From: Adiantum capillus-veneris
Lineage: Eukaryota > Streptophyta > Polypodiopsida > Polypodiales > Pteridaceae
DNA length: 64,000 nucleotides
Direction of reading: 5' to 3'
Assembly (NCBI GenBank): GCA_014529385.2
Contig: CM043958.1
Coordinates: 77,562,669 to 77,626,668, forward strand
A model generated the notes under the pieces. That model saw nothing but the letters and a program-made list of their open reading frames with translations. It was not told where the DNA came from and did not search any database. This document shows positions 63,480 to 64,000 of the stretch, piece after piece; the stretch's first letter is position 1; the number at the start of each line of letters is the position of its first letter. The position numbers were made by a program, and so were the translations under genes.

Positions 63480-64000
63480 TTGACAAGGTTCATACTATCC
63501 TTAAGCTGTGTTCCTTGCATCCATCTAGCATCTTCAAAAGGATAGTTTTGAAATTAATAAGATATCGTCGGATAATCTTACCATGTCTTAGTACCTTGTC
63601 TTCGTGTCGCATTCAAGCTACAACACCTCTTCTTGATCTTCGATCTCTGGCGGGTGAATAAGCCACTGGTTGGGAAACTTGAGTTGATAGGCCATCTCAT
63701 TGATTGGTGATGAGACCCTTCCAAAAATTACTGGTCATTCAAGAATCTCTATCGGACACTATTGATGTTGGCAAGCCATTGTGTTTGAAAATTTGGGATA
63801 TGAAGAGGGTTTCCATTTGGTGTGCCTTAATAGTCTTTTTGACAGGTATGAAATGTGCTTGTTTACTAAACCTGTCAACTATTGTCCATATTCCCGTATT
63901 CCCATGGATATACATGGGAAATCCAAAGATAAAATCCATGGATATGCTCTCCCATGGTGAATTAGGAATTGGCAATGGCTGTAGTAATCCAGGATGCTTC
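63480..64000 (-). pseudogene. Element L integrase, internally deleted, runs off the window
   Basis: On the minus strand the core starts NSPWESISMDFIFGFPMYIH, then TIVDRFSKQAHFIPVKKTIK, LFISQIFKHNGLPTSIVSDR. Near 63720 the sequence jumps from the core (NFWKG) to the tail (NEMAYQLKFPNQWLI), a deletion of several hundred bases that removes the catalytic HPQTDGQSE. A second deletion removes HNAFHVSLLKPYKG. The tail ends in a KNYPFEDARWMQ-type block and the NLVNAYNATLE end near 63475. The 5' part of L lies beyond 64000. Confidence 0.83.

Overview
The window is eukaryotic, almost certainly from a land plant with a large, repeat-rich nuclear genome. Evidence: Ty3/gypsy (chromovirus-type) and LINE retrotransposons, plant-style TGGTATCAGAGC primer binding sites, and one split gene with canonical GT-AG introns whose product matches the exosome subunit CSL4. 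I see no bacterial, organellar, tRNA or rRNA genes. The species cannot be named from the sequence; a fern, lycophyte or gymnosperm-type genome would fit.

Layout. 1-6.0 kb: the end of a chromovirus polyprotein, LTR debris, then element A (forward LTR, leader, decayed gag and protease). 6.0-13.0 kb: element C, a reverse Ty3/gypsy pol split inside integrase by element B (6635-10837, intact LTRs, 5-bp target duplication). 13.0-17.4 kb: element D (13059-17389), a sister copy of B lying inside one arm of a LINE. 13.0-23.2 kb: the LINE exists as two head-to-head copies forming an inverted repeat of about 2.7 kb per arm around a 30-bp spacer at 20114-20143. 23.5-24.6 kb: a reverse LTR of the A/B/D family. 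26.2-28.4 kb: the last four recognisable exons of a CSL4-like gene, the only host gene I can support. 28.4-30.6 kb: non-coding. 30.6-45.6 kb: forward Ty3/gypsy elements G and H, G carrying three tandem copies of its gag-PR-RT segment. 45.6-55.8 kb: element J, an unrelated LTR element with gag and protease but no visible reverse transcriptase or integrase. 55.8-64 kb: reverse elements K and L of the G/H family sharing one LTR, with a TG..CA solo LTR inside the K gag.

How the parts relate. A, B and D share LTR sequence, primer site, leader and the N-terminal part of Gag. A has a normal gag, whereas B and D replace the Gag core and all of pol with a His/Asp-repeat protein. B and D are therefore best read as non-autonomous partners depending on an A-type element. 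J is a second, unrelated case of an element with gag but no pol: one long decayed frame encodes Gag with two zinc knuckles, an aspartic protease, a second degenerate protease-like domain and a C-terminal region with a repeated QGFYxGN motif. Its leader carries a roughly 272-bp tandem repeat built around a conserved 12-bp palindrome.

The strongest candidates for undescribed biology are the His/Asp-repeat element family (B and D), element J with its palindrome array, and the gag-PR-RT triplication in G. All identifications come from reading the sequence; no database search was run.
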